NCBI RefSeq assembly: GCF_014279995.1
Contig: NZ_CP047935.1
Coordinates: forward strand, 1,819,494-1,883,493
Direction: 5' to 3'
Length of the DNA stretch: 64,000 nt
Origin: Synechococcus sp. BIOS-E4-1
GTDB taxonomy: Bacteria; Cyanobacteriota; Cyanobacteriia; PCC-6307; Cyanobiaceae
The notes beneath the pieces are model-generated. The model saw only the letters and a list, made by a program, of their open reading frames with translations. It made no database searches and was not told the DNA's origin. This document shows positions 1 to 7,134 of this stretch, in pieces (within the stretch, counting starts at the first letter, position 1; every line of letters begins with the position of its first letter). A program made the translations under genes and the position numbers.

Positions 1-1
1 C

Positions 2-85
2 GAGGAGCTAGAGAGCGTGGCTGGTGGTTTTGATACTCGCAACAACACTGGCTGCATTTGGTGTTTTACAGACAATTGCCACTAG
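2..85 (+). CDS. Prochlorosin-type lanthipeptide precursor (ProcA-like), C-terminal part
   Basis: The frame open from the window edge encodes the last leader residues EELESVAGG and then an 18-residue core, FDTRNNTGCIWCFTDNCH, ending at TAG. ELxxVAGG with a double glycine is the hallmark end of Nif11-type prochlorosin leaders in marine picocyanobacteria. The core has three Cys (core positions 9, 12, 17) and three Thr (3, 7, 14), the residues a ProcM-type LanM synthetase joins into lanthionine-type rings before a peptidase/transporter cuts after GG. The gene start lies outside the window. The assignment is firm from the motif; the ring pattern and bioactivity cannot be read from sequence. A broken relative follows about 140 bp downstream. 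Confidence 0.88.
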   Translation, partial: EELESVAGGFDTRNNTGCIWCFTDNCH

Positions 86-226
86 AAATGCCGCATGTTA
101 ATTTATAGCTTGTAAACCCAAATACCAACAAATTTGCCTCTGATTTCAGTTACGATGAAGCACATTGAGAATCAGCAAAAGACTCCGCAACAGACTGATG
201 CAATGACTCCTTATGGTGCCTGACCA

Positions 227-615
227 TTAATCACAGAAGAACGACTCAAAGCCTCCCTGGAAAAAGTCAAAGACGACTCCAGCCTGCAAGAAAGCCTCAA
301 AGCTGCGGCCGACTTCGATGCAGTTCTAGCGATTGCGAAGCGGCTGGATTTATGATTTCTTCAGATGACTTTTGGAATGATCTTGCAGTGAATGAACTTG
401 AAGAAATATCCGGAGAGACACATACTGACTGCTACTACAGGAATACAAAGGGATATGCATTTATTCATGTGAATGTCATGCAGAGTGCACAACACATTAA
501 GATTATAACAGTTACCCGATACGGCCTCGAAAACGTAGAGCAGTGGGTGTCAGTTAATTGCTATCAATGGAACAACTGCCAAGAGTCAATCAAACACAAA
601 CAGTCTTGGCAATAA
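227..615 (+). pseudogene. Frameshifted Nif11-type leader / prochlorosin-like precursor remnant
   Basis: Codons from 227 read LITEERLKASLEKVKDD, then LQESLKAAADFDAVLAIAK, the conserved N-terminal half of Nif11/ProcA leaders, and stop at 353. The neighbouring frame carries EAAGFMISSDDFW and then NELEEISGE, the usual second half of such a leader, followed by a Cys-poor tail to 615. A one-base frame change near 330-340 would join them. There is no start codon: the expected ATG position is TTA and an in-frame TGA lies at 221-223 (an in-frame ATG at 155 precedes that stop). The GG cleavage site is replaced by SGE. An intact ATG at 352 could still make an 87-residue product without the first half of the leader. 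Most likely a decayed member of the adjacent precursor family. Confidence 0.75.
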
Positions 616-709
616 CAGAAGTTCTTCACCTCTTCAATTGCCAAAAAGCCGAGAAGAAGGTTTCATTTATTGCCGCGATTGAACGTAGTTGAGCAGAGAC
701 AACCAAAGC

Positions 710-889
710 TTAATCAATCATCCAAACCTGCCATCTATGAGGTACTTGGAGCAATCCTCTTTCAACGGAAGCTATCAACGCCGACGCGCTGGCGTTAATG
801 CCCCAGTGCTGCAGGTAGATGACCCAGTAATTGGCCATGGACTGGCAGATGTCACGATCATTCAACACGATTCGATCAACCGCCTTCAC
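710..889 (-). CDS. Hypothetical protein, 59 aa
   Basis: This minus-strand frame starts at a GTG at 889, 13 bases after the stop of the preceding small ORF. It encodes a compact, coding-like peptide (VKAVDRIVLNDRDICQSMAN near its start, then a Trp/Tyr-rich stretch) ending in WQVWMID. I do not recognise the family. The frame stays open upstream to an ATG at 967, but that extension would overlap the upstream small ORF. It may be the last cistron behind the PPC-glutaredoxin gene. The start is uncertain. Confidence 0.4.
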   Translation of the reverse strand: MKAVDRIVLNDRDICQSMANYWVIYLQHWGINASASALIASVERGLLQVPHRWQVWMID

Positions 890-902
890 GTAACGGCAGA
901 GA

Positions 903-1058
903 TCAAATCCAGCTGTCTGGCAGGTCAGAGGTCTCAACATCCAGCAGCCAGTCGTCCTCTGGATCAATGTCCAGACTCAATTTCAGGAGGCTGTGATGGA
1001 TTCGGTCGGCGATAGTCATCAACCATCCGAACAGGCGGTTTCGAAAGCTCTGAATCAA
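903..1058 (-). CDS. Hypothetical protein, about 51 aa
   Basis: An open minus-strand frame just downstream of the PPC-glutaredoxin gene encodes an amphipathic, basic first half and a strongly acidic C-terminus (DIDPEDDWLLDVETSDLPD). I chose the TTG at 1058; an ATG at 1019 would give 38 residues. The frame is also open upstream into the end of the preceding gene, so a longer, overlapping product with an unusual start is possible. Composition and position suggest a real gene; no family is recognised. Confidence 0.4.
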   Translation of the reverse strand: MIQSFRNRLFGWLMTIADRIHHSLLKLSLDIDPEDDWLLDVETSDLPDSWI

Positions 1059-1107
1059 GCGGGTCGCTGGGGCTGCCCTCAGTCTGCGCAGCTGAGCAAA
1101 CGATTCA

Positions 1108-1746
1108 CTATCGGGCTGATGCCCCTTGCCCTAACGCCCGAAACTCAGGCTGCAATGAGAGTTCAGCGAGATCGTCATACCCCCCAACAACCTCTCCATC
1201 AATGAAGATCTGGGGAAAGGTGTTCATGCCGCTGCGTTGCCGGAAGGCCTCGAAGCGTTCGTCAGTTTCGATGGTTTCCAGGCGATGGGGGATGGAAAGC
1301 CTCTCCAAAAGCTGCCTGGCCCGAAGACTCCATGGGCATCCTGGAAGCACCGCCAGCTCGACACGCTCAGCCAACTGGGCAGGCTCCTGAACAGGCTGCT
1401 GAATGATCTGAGCAGTGGGAAGACCGCTGAGACCGAGAAGCAGCTGGGCACCCTTAAGAACAACAGTGCCTGGCTCAAGATGTCCTCCCCACACCTGACA
1501 GGCGCCGTCCGAAAGGCTGAGATGAAGATGAACACCTGATGGAGAGAAGGTTCCATTCAGTGTGATGACCTCGAGTTCCCCGCTCATCCGTGTGGGCTGT
1601 TGTTGGCCAGGACAGCGAAACGTGGCCTGGGACAGATTGCCGACCACCCCGAGAACAAATCCACTGAGCTGTTGCTGCATCGCCAGCTCAGACAGGACCA
1701 GATGGAGGTCCTGACCGGGCTCCAGCTCAAGGGGCAGGGTCTCCAT
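1108..1746 (-). CDS. PPC/DUF296-domain protein fused to a glutaredoxin domain
   Basis: The 212-residue protein has two parts. Residues about 1-115 match the PPC (DUF296) fold, with a ligand-pocket-like run including GVHLHLSLSDG and a GGHL motif. Residues about 125-205 form a glutaredoxin/thioredoxin-fold domain with the active-site-like motif CPWS at the end of its first strand and a conserved FPQIFIDGEVVGGYDDL segment (the TVPQIFI and GG/DD glutathione-binding elements of glutaredoxins). Having CPWS in place of CPYC implies a monothiol mechanism or a modified redox role. It is divergent from the gene at 1834. Family assignment is good; substrate unknown. Confidence 0.8.
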   Translation of the reverse strand: METLPLELEPGQDLHLVLSELAMQQQLSGFVLGVVGNLSQATFRCPGQQQPTRMSGELEVITLNGTFSPSGVHLHLSLSDGACQVWGGHLEPGTVVLKGAQLLLGLSGLPTAQIIQQPVQEPAQLAERVELAVLPGCPWSLRARQLLERLSIPHRLETIETDERFEAFRQRSGMNTFPQIFIDGEVVGGYDDLAELSLQPEFRALGQGASAR

Positions 1747-1833
1747 CCAGACAGAACAAGAATCCGGGTCAGGTTACGCCACAGAGCCAGGCGCCAATAC
1801 GGTACGTTTTAGATACGATACAAGCACGAAATC

Positions 1834-2070
1834 GTGTCATTCTTGGAAGGATTGCTGCAAGAGCTGCAGGAGCAGCTGCAGCTCGAGTCCGCTGAGGTCA
1901 CAGCCGCCCAGGTCGCTGAGGCTGCAGAGTCGGAACGACTCAATGTGACTCTTGCCGGAGGAGTCATGCAACGCCTCAAGCAGCAAGCGCTTGCCGAGGG
2001 GCGCAGCTGCAGCAGCCTGGCCAACTTTCTGATCGAAGACGGATTACGCCGACACAGAACTCTCAGGTGA
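1834..2070 (+). CDS. Small ribbon-helix-helix (CopG-like) protein
   Basis: This 78-residue protein starts at GTG. Its N-terminus is acidic and Glu/Gln-rich and could form a coiled coil. Residues about 36-75 (RLNVTLAGGVMQRLKQQA, then SLANFLIEDGLR) fit the strand-helix-helix pattern of CopG/Arc DNA-binding proteins. It probably acts as a small transcription factor or antitoxin-like dimer, but no toxin partner is visible. It is transcribed divergently from the PPC-glutaredoxin gene across an 87-bp gap, so it may regulate that promoter. Confidence 0.6.
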   Translation: MSFLEGLLQELQEQLQLESAEVTAAQVAEAAESERLNVTLAGGVMQRLKQQALAEGRSCSSLANFLIEDGLRRHRTLR

Positions 2071-2096
2071 AGCCATGCATCACCAAGCGTTCGCCA

Positions 2097-3182
2097 TCAC
2101 TGCAGCAGACGATCAGTGATCGACTTGACATCCCCGCTTCGCTGCATCTGCAAAAGCTCAACATCAATGGGTGTTCGCAAGGCACTGTTCATGGGAATCA
2201 CGAATCCATAGGTCTGATTCGCCAGTGCAAACGGCGCCATCTTGAACGGTGCTTCCGGTTTCTGCTGAAGGTAATAACGCAGAGGGGCCTCATCAAACAG
2301 CACGGCCGCCACCTCGCCTTGCGACAACAGCTCAATGGCCTTCTCAAGACTTACGGATTCCCGCGCCTTGGCTCCGTAGATTTTTGCCCAGGTTCCACTG
2401 GTGGTCCCGGCCACCACAGACACGGTCTTGCCGCGCAGATCGGAACGGTCCTGAATGGCAGAGGGCTCCAGCCTCGACAACGACACTGTGAATGCCGAAG
2501 CCAGGCCTGCCGTGATCGAGGACAGCGCCAGCAGCGACATCAGCATCCAGATGCCAGCAATGGTGCGACCGGTTCTGGTCGTGGGAGATCGATCCCCATA
2601 ACCGACTGTTGTGAGCGTCACCAGGGCGAACCACATGCCATTTCCCACGCCATGCAGGTACTGACGTGGGAAGTGCTCAGTATTGCGGCGGCGCTCAGCA
2701 AGCCAGATGAGATTGCCCACCAGGAACAGAAGGATCATCAAACCACCGAGCGATGACAGGGCCGCCCAGCCGAAAAAGGGTCTGAATCTCGCCCACAACC
2801 CAGGAGGTTTCACGGGAATCATCAGTCCCTCCCTGCCATGAAAGTAGGGCTGGGTGAAATCAATCCTGGGGTTCGCCAGTCGGTCGGGGGTGATGCTGAT
2901 CGGACCGACCGCAAGATCCAGATCGCCCTTTTCCAGAGCCGACAGATTGGCCTCCGTATTCGGCTGAAAGATCAATTCGTAGGGCTGATTAAGACGGTCC
3001 GCCACCTCTTCCCAGATCTGAATGCTGATCCCCTGAATCGGTTCACCCTTTGGCATCACGAAAGGTGGTGCACCACTGACGCCAACTCTCAGCACCTCAG
3101 CCCAGGCAGGAGATGGAACAGCAACGCTGAACAAACCGGCGAGCAGCAGGGAAATCCTGGGAACTCTGATCATGCGTTTCAT
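2097..3182 (-). CDS. GluR0-like ionotropic glutamate receptor / ligand-gated potassium channel
   Basis: The 361-residue protein has a signal peptide (cleavage near PAWA at residue 28), then a periplasmic solute-binding domain split into S1 (about 29-125) and S2 (about 235-355). Between them lie a membrane segment (about 138-163), a pore loop with the potassium-channel filter TTVGYGD (residues 191-197), and a second membrane segment (about 205-230). This is the architecture of Synechocystis GluR0, in which binding of an amino-acid-type ligand opens a K+ pore. The ligand cannot be inferred. The start overlaps the stop of a 27-residue membrane peptide upstream. Confidence 0.88.
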   Translation of the reverse strand: MKRMIRVPRISLLLAGLFSVAVPSPAWAEVLRVGVSGAPPFVMPKGEPIQGISIQIWEEVADRLNQPYELIFQPNTEANLSALEKGDLDLAVGPISITPDRLANPRIDFTQPYFHGREGLMIPVKPPGLWARFRPFFGWAALSSLGGLMILLFLVGNLIWLAERRRNTEHFPRQYLHGVGNGMWFALVTLTTVGYGDRSPTTRTGRTIAGIWMLMSLLALSSITAGLASAFTVSLSRLEPSAIQDRSDLRGKTVSVVAGTTSGTWAKIYGAKARESVSLEKAIELLSQGEVAAVLFDEAPLRYYLQQKPEAPFKMAPFALANQTYGFVIPMNSALRTPIDVELLQMQRSGDVKSITDRLLQ

Positions 3183-3262
3183 CCGTTGTTCTCAAGACGC
3201 TTAACGATCACGCCCATGGCGACGAGTGATCCCAGCAGGGCAAGCAACAAAGCGAGGGTCAT
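3179..3262 (-). CDS. 27-aa single-span membrane peptide upstream of the channel gene
   Basis: A short frame, MTLALLLALLGSLVAMGVIV followed by KRLENNG, consists of one hydrophobic helix and a basic/polar tail. Its TGA overlaps the ATG of the GluR0-like gene (ATGA), which suggests translational coupling. It does not match PetL, PetN, PsbM, Psb30 or the other short photosystem subunits I can recall. No clear Shine-Dalgarno sequence precedes it, so it could be chance, but the overlap and the perfect membrane-helix composition favour a real gene. Confidence 0.42.
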   Translation of the reverse strand: MTLALLLALLGSLVAMGVIVKRLENNG

Positions 3263-3445
3263 CAGAAGTCAATCGACTCGTGCATTCTGAGATTGCCATC
3301 CCAGAAGAGGAGTGGCCATTCCCGGATGCCCGATGAAGGGCAAAACATGCTTTTGAAACACTTCCGTGATTTGCAAGCAAAATGGTGCAAATCTCAGCTG
3401 TCCATTCCACTGTTGGCTGCCATCAACGCTGAAAACAGCAGAAGT

Positions 3446-4165
3446 GTGGCTGATGGCGAGCCAGCAGCCCCTGCACAGACGGACGTTGCACATTGTCGCT
3501 GGCAATGGCGAGACGAAGAGCTGGTTTTACTGGCTGAGAAAGCCATCTGGCGACCGTCCAGCGAGGAACTCTTTGTTGCCGATCTGCATCTTGGGAAGGC
3601 GGAGGTCTTCCAAGCCTGCGGAATCCCACTTCCAAGTGATGACGACAGGGGCACATTGCTGCGGCTCGAGAAGCTCTGTCAGCGGTGGAAGCCAAAACGT
3701 GTGATCATCCTCGGAGATTTGATCCACGGTCCACTCGGACTTACAGAGCGCCTAAGGGCAGATCTCAGAACCCTGCACAAACGCTTGGAGGCTGAGGTAC
3801 TCCTGATCGGAGGCAACCACGACCGCCATCTGCATCCGGGTGCTTTTCCCCAGCACCCTGCCTTCAGGCTGGGAGAGCTCTGGCTCAGCCACGAACCGGA
3901 ACAGCCCCTGGATGGGCGTGCTGGTCTCAATCTCTGCGGACATATTCACCCCACAACCATCCTGCGCCAGGGATCGGATCGACTCAGGCTTCCCTGCTTC
4001 GCCTACGACAACGTGGAACAGCGAATGCTCATTCCTGCATTCGGAGAGTTGACGGGAGGGCACGACTGCCGTCACCGTTACCGCAAATGGCTGGTGGCCG
4101 AGGGCACCATTGTTCCTTGGCTCGACAGCGCACAGGCATCCAAAGGGTCCAAGCTGCAATGGTGA
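3446..4165 (+). CDS. PdeM-like metallophosphoesterase
   Basis: Calcineurin-like phosphoesterase with the signature metal-binding motifs in order: FVADLHLGK (DxH), VIILGDLIHG (GD), GGNHDRH (GNHD), SHEPE and CGHIHP (GHxH). This matches the PdeM (YkuE/MJ0037-like) family associated with DNA-repair ligases. The frame is open from an ATG at 3293, but the first 51 residues look non-coding and the GTG at 3446 gives a family-typical 239 residues. Its end overlaps the next start (ATGGTGA). I see no DNA ligase or exonuclease partner here. Confidence 0.8.
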   Translation: MADGEPAAPAQTDVAHCRWQWRDEELVLLAEKAIWRPSSEELFVADLHLGKAEVFQACGIPLPSDDDRGTLLRLEKLCQRWKPKRVIILGDLIHGPLGLTERLRADLRTLHKRLEAEVLLIGGNHDRHLHPGAFPQHPAFRLGELWLSHEPEQPLDGRAGLNLCGHIHPTTILRQGSDRLRLPCFAYDNVEQRMLIPAFGELTGGHDCRHRYRKWLVAEGTIVPWLDSAQASKGSKLQW

Positions 4166-5661
4166 CGCGGACCCGTTCCACCACTGCGGCGCCCCCACGC
4201 CAGAAACGTATTCGGCGCCGTCGTCCCCGTCCGAAACGACTGCGTAAACGCTGGCTGGTTCTGGGTGTGCCCCTGGGTGTCTTTGCAACCCTTGTCGCAC
4301 TGGCCCCAGGAACTCCACAACCTGATGCCATCGCACCACTGGAGCAGGCAGCCAGTGGTGATGCTCTCGGAGCCTTCCGCTATCAGTCCGACGACGAGGT
4401 CTACGCACTCGATTTCGATCCAAGAAAGGTGCGTTTGGGGCTGCTCGAGGGCTGGGATCGGGAACAGGACGCCTTTGAGGATTCCGCAGCTCTGGCTTAC
4501 GTCTCAGGCCCGATGTACGAACGTCACATCGACAACGGTGGACAGGAGATCACTGTTCCTCTGGGGGATCTGAAATTCGGACAGAAGGTCTGGCAGGGCA
4601 GAAACCGCACAGCATCTCGACAGAGAGCATTCGTCGGCATCAAGCGGAATGGAGGAGTGGACTTCGGCTACGGGGAACTCACTCCAGAACGTGCCGAGAT
4701 CTACGACATGTTCGTGGGTGGATTACACAGTGTCTACAACGATCTGAACGAACCGCCCGACAGCTACAAGGGTGCTTACAGCATCAGCATGGGCCAGCGC
4801 ATCCGTTACTACCTGCCCAGGATCCGCATGGTCTACGGACTGCGCAGCGATGGCCGCATGGAGATGCTGATGAGCAGAGACGGCCTCACTCTGGAGCAGA
4901 CAAGGGAGCTGGCCCGTCGCCGAGGTTTAGTGGCCGCATATATGCCGGACCATGCCTCCAAGAGTCGCCTGATCATCCCGGGAGTGAAGGGATTCACAGA
5001 GGAAGACGCCAACTGGATCAGTGGTGGCGCAACCAGTTTTGTGCATGTGCCCTACTTGCTGCGGCTGAGTGAACGCCGCTTCCATCTGCAAGGTGGCTTG
5101 GTTGGAAACCTCGCCGAAAGCCTGCGCTCAAAGGTGGAGTGTCAGGGTCCACTGAACTGTGCCCAGAGTGCTGGTCATCACCTGATGGACCGAGCCCTTG
5201 CAGGGCTGAATCGCGTCATGGAGCAAGGGGTGGAGCCCGTTGCTCGACTGATCTGGAAACCGAAACGCCAGCCCCTGAAGCCGGGCGTTTCGCAGGACGA
5301 ACAAGAGGGCAAGGCGGAACGTTCACCGTTACCCGAACCGCCCATCACCGCTGATCCACTCGTTCTGCTTGAACAGCCGCGGCCAAGAGAAGAATCGGAC
5401 GCTGAGGGACCGGAATCAGCGTTTCCTCCCTATGAACGCGATCTTCCTCCTGATCTCCCGCCACCCGTTCTGCTCACACCGGAACCGTTGCCCAGTGAAG
5501 ACTCCCCGGTGCTCACATCCCCTGCATTCGATCAACCAGAGACAATCACTGAATCAAATGCAGATTCAGAGCCTGTTGAAGATCAGAAGCCAAGTCTGTC
5601 TCAGACTGATCCCTTGATAGGGGCACCACCACCGCCCTTGCTTCCACCGCCAGTGCCTTAG
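4159..5661 (+). CDS. Membrane-anchored cyanobacterial protein with proline-rich tail
   Basis: This 500-residue protein starts at the ATG overlapping the stop of the phosphoesterase. It opens with a very basic segment (residues about 15-32, mostly Arg/Lys), one membrane helix (about 33-50), then a folded, presumably lumenal or periplasmic region to about residue 340. That region is rich in Tyr/Arg and contains short repeated-looking elements such as GNLAESL and SGGATSFVHVPYLL. The last 140 residues are acidic and proline-rich, almost certainly disordered. It resembles conserved cyanobacterial hypothetical proteins; I cannot assign a function. The very basic N-terminus fixes the orientation inside-out. 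Confidence 0.75.
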   Translation: MVTRTRSTTAAPPRQKRIRRRRPRPKRLRKRWLVLGVPLGVFATLVALAPGTPQPDAIAPLEQAASGDALGAFRYQSDDEVYALDFDPRKVRLGLLEGWDREQDAFEDSAALAYVSGPMYERHIDNGGQEITVPLGDLKFGQKVWQGRNRTASRQRAFVGIKRNGGVDFGYGELTPERAEIYDMFVGGLHSVYNDLNEPPDSYKGAYSISMGQRIRYYLPRIRMVYGLRSDGRMEMLMSRDGLTLEQTRELARRRGLVAAYMPDHASKSRLIIPGVKGFTEEDANWISGGATSFVHVPYLLRLSERRFHLQGGLVGNLAESLRSKVECQGPLNCAQSAGHHLMDRALAGLNRVMEQGVEPVARLIWKPKRQPLKPGVSQDEQEGKAERSPLPEPPITADPLVLLEQPRPREESDAEGPESAFPPYERDLPPDLPPPVLLTPEPLPSEDSPVLTSPAFDQPETITESNADSEPVEDQKPSLSQTDPLIGAPPPPLLPPPVP

Positions 5662-5831
5662 ATCAGCATCAAGCGTGAAACGACTTTCAACGAGTGAATG
5701 AAAGCCAGCGAAGAGCCGAGACAATAAAATCAGTGGAAATTCAATACTAGTTCTCAAAACTTGATTTCTATCAAGTCCTTACTTACATCATGGATGAACA
5801 AAAAGGCATCTGATCCTCCACTGGAAGCTAA

Positions 5832-6072
5832 TTATTTGGATTCTTTTTCACTCTTCTTGATCTTATTTCGGCCGCCAAACCCGTAGAGCCTATGGCCTGA
5901 AACAGGGACTGATTCACCGCTGCCATTACTGAAAAGAAGACATGCTGAATCCTCCTGAACGGCATGGAACGCTGAATGATTTTTTATTTTTTCACTGCAC
6001 TCCCATAACTGTTCAGCACGCCATCACATTGAATGTCGTCGCAAGCAGCAAGATCAGTCGATGGGCAGCCAT
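5832..6072 (-). pseudogene. Frameshifted small secreted or lipoprotein gene
   Basis: From ATG at 6072 one frame reads MAAHRLILLLATTFNVMAC, a signal peptide ending in a lipobox-like VMAC, and then hits TGA. The adjacent frame continues as EQLWECSEKIKNHSAFHAV, then SACLLFSNGSGESVPVSG and HRLYGFGGRNKIKK to TAA at 5832. Removing one base (the T after the lipobox Cys codon) gives a coherent 79-residue exported protein with a Cys pair. Either a recent frameshift, a sequencing error, or a programmed shift. Neither half is long enough to be noticed alone. No homologue is recognised. Confidence 0.5.
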
Positions 6073-6265
6073 TCAATAACGCAAAACTCAGGAGGACAAC
6101 TCAATCAGAGCACAAAGAGAAACTTGAGCGATGTATTCAAGCTGAGCAACACATCAAATGGATCATCGTCCCTATTCAGCGTTCGTGAAACAGCAGCGAA
6201 GACTTGAACTCATGATTGATTCAGATCAACAGATACTTTGAACTCCCTGAGTCATTGGCAATGAT

Positions 6266-6550
6266 TTACCGCTGAAAGAGTCCATTGCAATCACCAGTAG
6301 CGGGTGTCTTGAAGCAAATGTTTTCCGGAGACCAGTAGCCCACTGCAGGGAAGCGAAGGCCCTGGCGACGAGCTTCTGCATTGACTGCTTCAACACCACG
6401 GGCGGTCACCAGCACATGGCCCGGCGCTTCCACCTGATCGAGGAATGCCTGCTCAGCCATCTCCTTTTGGGGAGAGGCTGATACCGGACTGGCAATCAGC
6501 GCGAGCACAGAACCGAAGAACACGGAACAAGCGGTGCGTACGGACATCAT
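6266..6550 (-). CDS. Small secreted hypothetical protein
   Basis: The 94-residue product has a clear signal peptide (MMSVRTACSVFFGSVLALIA, cleavage near SPVSA at about 26) and a short mature part containing HVLVTARGVEAVNAEARRQG and two Cys near the end (CFKTPATGDC) that may form a disulfide. It is exported, function unknown. It lies in the same direction as the downstream part of the L,D-transpeptidase gene (33-bp gap), so a joint transcript is possible. Confidence 0.65.
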   Translation of the reverse strand: MMSVRTACSVFFGSVLALIASPVSASPQKEMAEQAFLDQVEAPGHVLVTARGVEAVNAEARRQGLRFPAVGYWSPENICFKTPATGDCNGLFQR

Positions 6551-6583
6551 TCAGCTGCGGTAATAGAGCAAACAGGACAGGAA

Positions 6584-7057
6584 TCAGTTAACGGTGACGA
6601 CCACGGGAGTCCCGACATCAACCTGTTGAAACAGTGTGACCACATCCTTGTTCAGCATGCGAATACATCCCAGGCTGACTGCCGAACGCAGCTTCACCCA
6701 ATTGGGCCAGGCCGTTCCATGAATCGCGTATTCGCCTGATCCAACCTGGAAATAGGCCATGTAGCGAACACCCACCGGATTCTTGGGACCCGGTGCAATC
6801 ACCTTGCCTCCCTTGTGATAGACCGGTGCCTCTTCCTTGCGTGTGATGGCATAACTGCCTGCAGGGGTTGGAGATTCAGGAGCACCGATCGCAACGGGGA
6901 AACGCTCCACCACCTTTCCATTATCGAACAGGGTGAGGTAACGATCCTTGAGGCTGATTTCAATGGCCTTCTCTGCCCTTGCAGGCATTTGGAGCAGAGC
7001 GAGAGTCAGCAAAGCCAACCCTGCAGATCCAGCAATCCGCCTCAATCGAAAAACCAT
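6584..7057 (-). CDS. L,D-transpeptidase, YkuD/ErfK family
   Basis: This secreted enzyme of 157 residues starts at the second ATG (7057), which directly precedes the signal peptide; the ATG at 7093 would add 12 residues. The YkuD domain shows the catalytic signature HGTAWPN...SLGCIRM with the nucleophilic Cys, and a preceding IGAPESPTPAGSY-type substrate loop. It would form 3-3 cross-links in peptidoglycan or attach proteins to it, in the periplasm. A second family member lies at 35880. Confidence 0.85.
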   Translation of the reverse strand: MVFRLRRIAGSAGLALLTLALLQMPARAEKAIEISLKDRYLTLFDNGKVVERFPVAIGAPESPTPAGSYAITRKEEAPVYHKGGKVIAPGPKNPVGVRYMAYFQVGSGEYAIHGTAWPNWVKLRSAVSLGCIRMLNKDVVTLFQQVDVGTPVVVTVN

Positions 7058-7134
7058 GCCTCGGGACTCACATTCCGCGACATTGTGACCCAAGAACGGA
7101 TGCGGCTACCGTCTCACAACTGCTGCTCTGACCT

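Noticed and set aside
155-226. In-frame ATG before the broken Nif11 leader
   Set aside because: The frame from ATG 155 hits TGA at 221 and the encoded residues do not resemble a leader start, so it is not a valid upstream start.
689-1015. Plus-strand frame of 108 codons
   Set aside because: It overlaps two minus-strand frames with better protein-like composition and has no domain or signal; treated as a shadow.
2067-2756. Plus-strand frame of 229 codons over the channel gene
   Set aside because: Antisense to a well-supported gene with all domain motifs; composition is rich in His/Arg/Gln as expected of a shadow frame.
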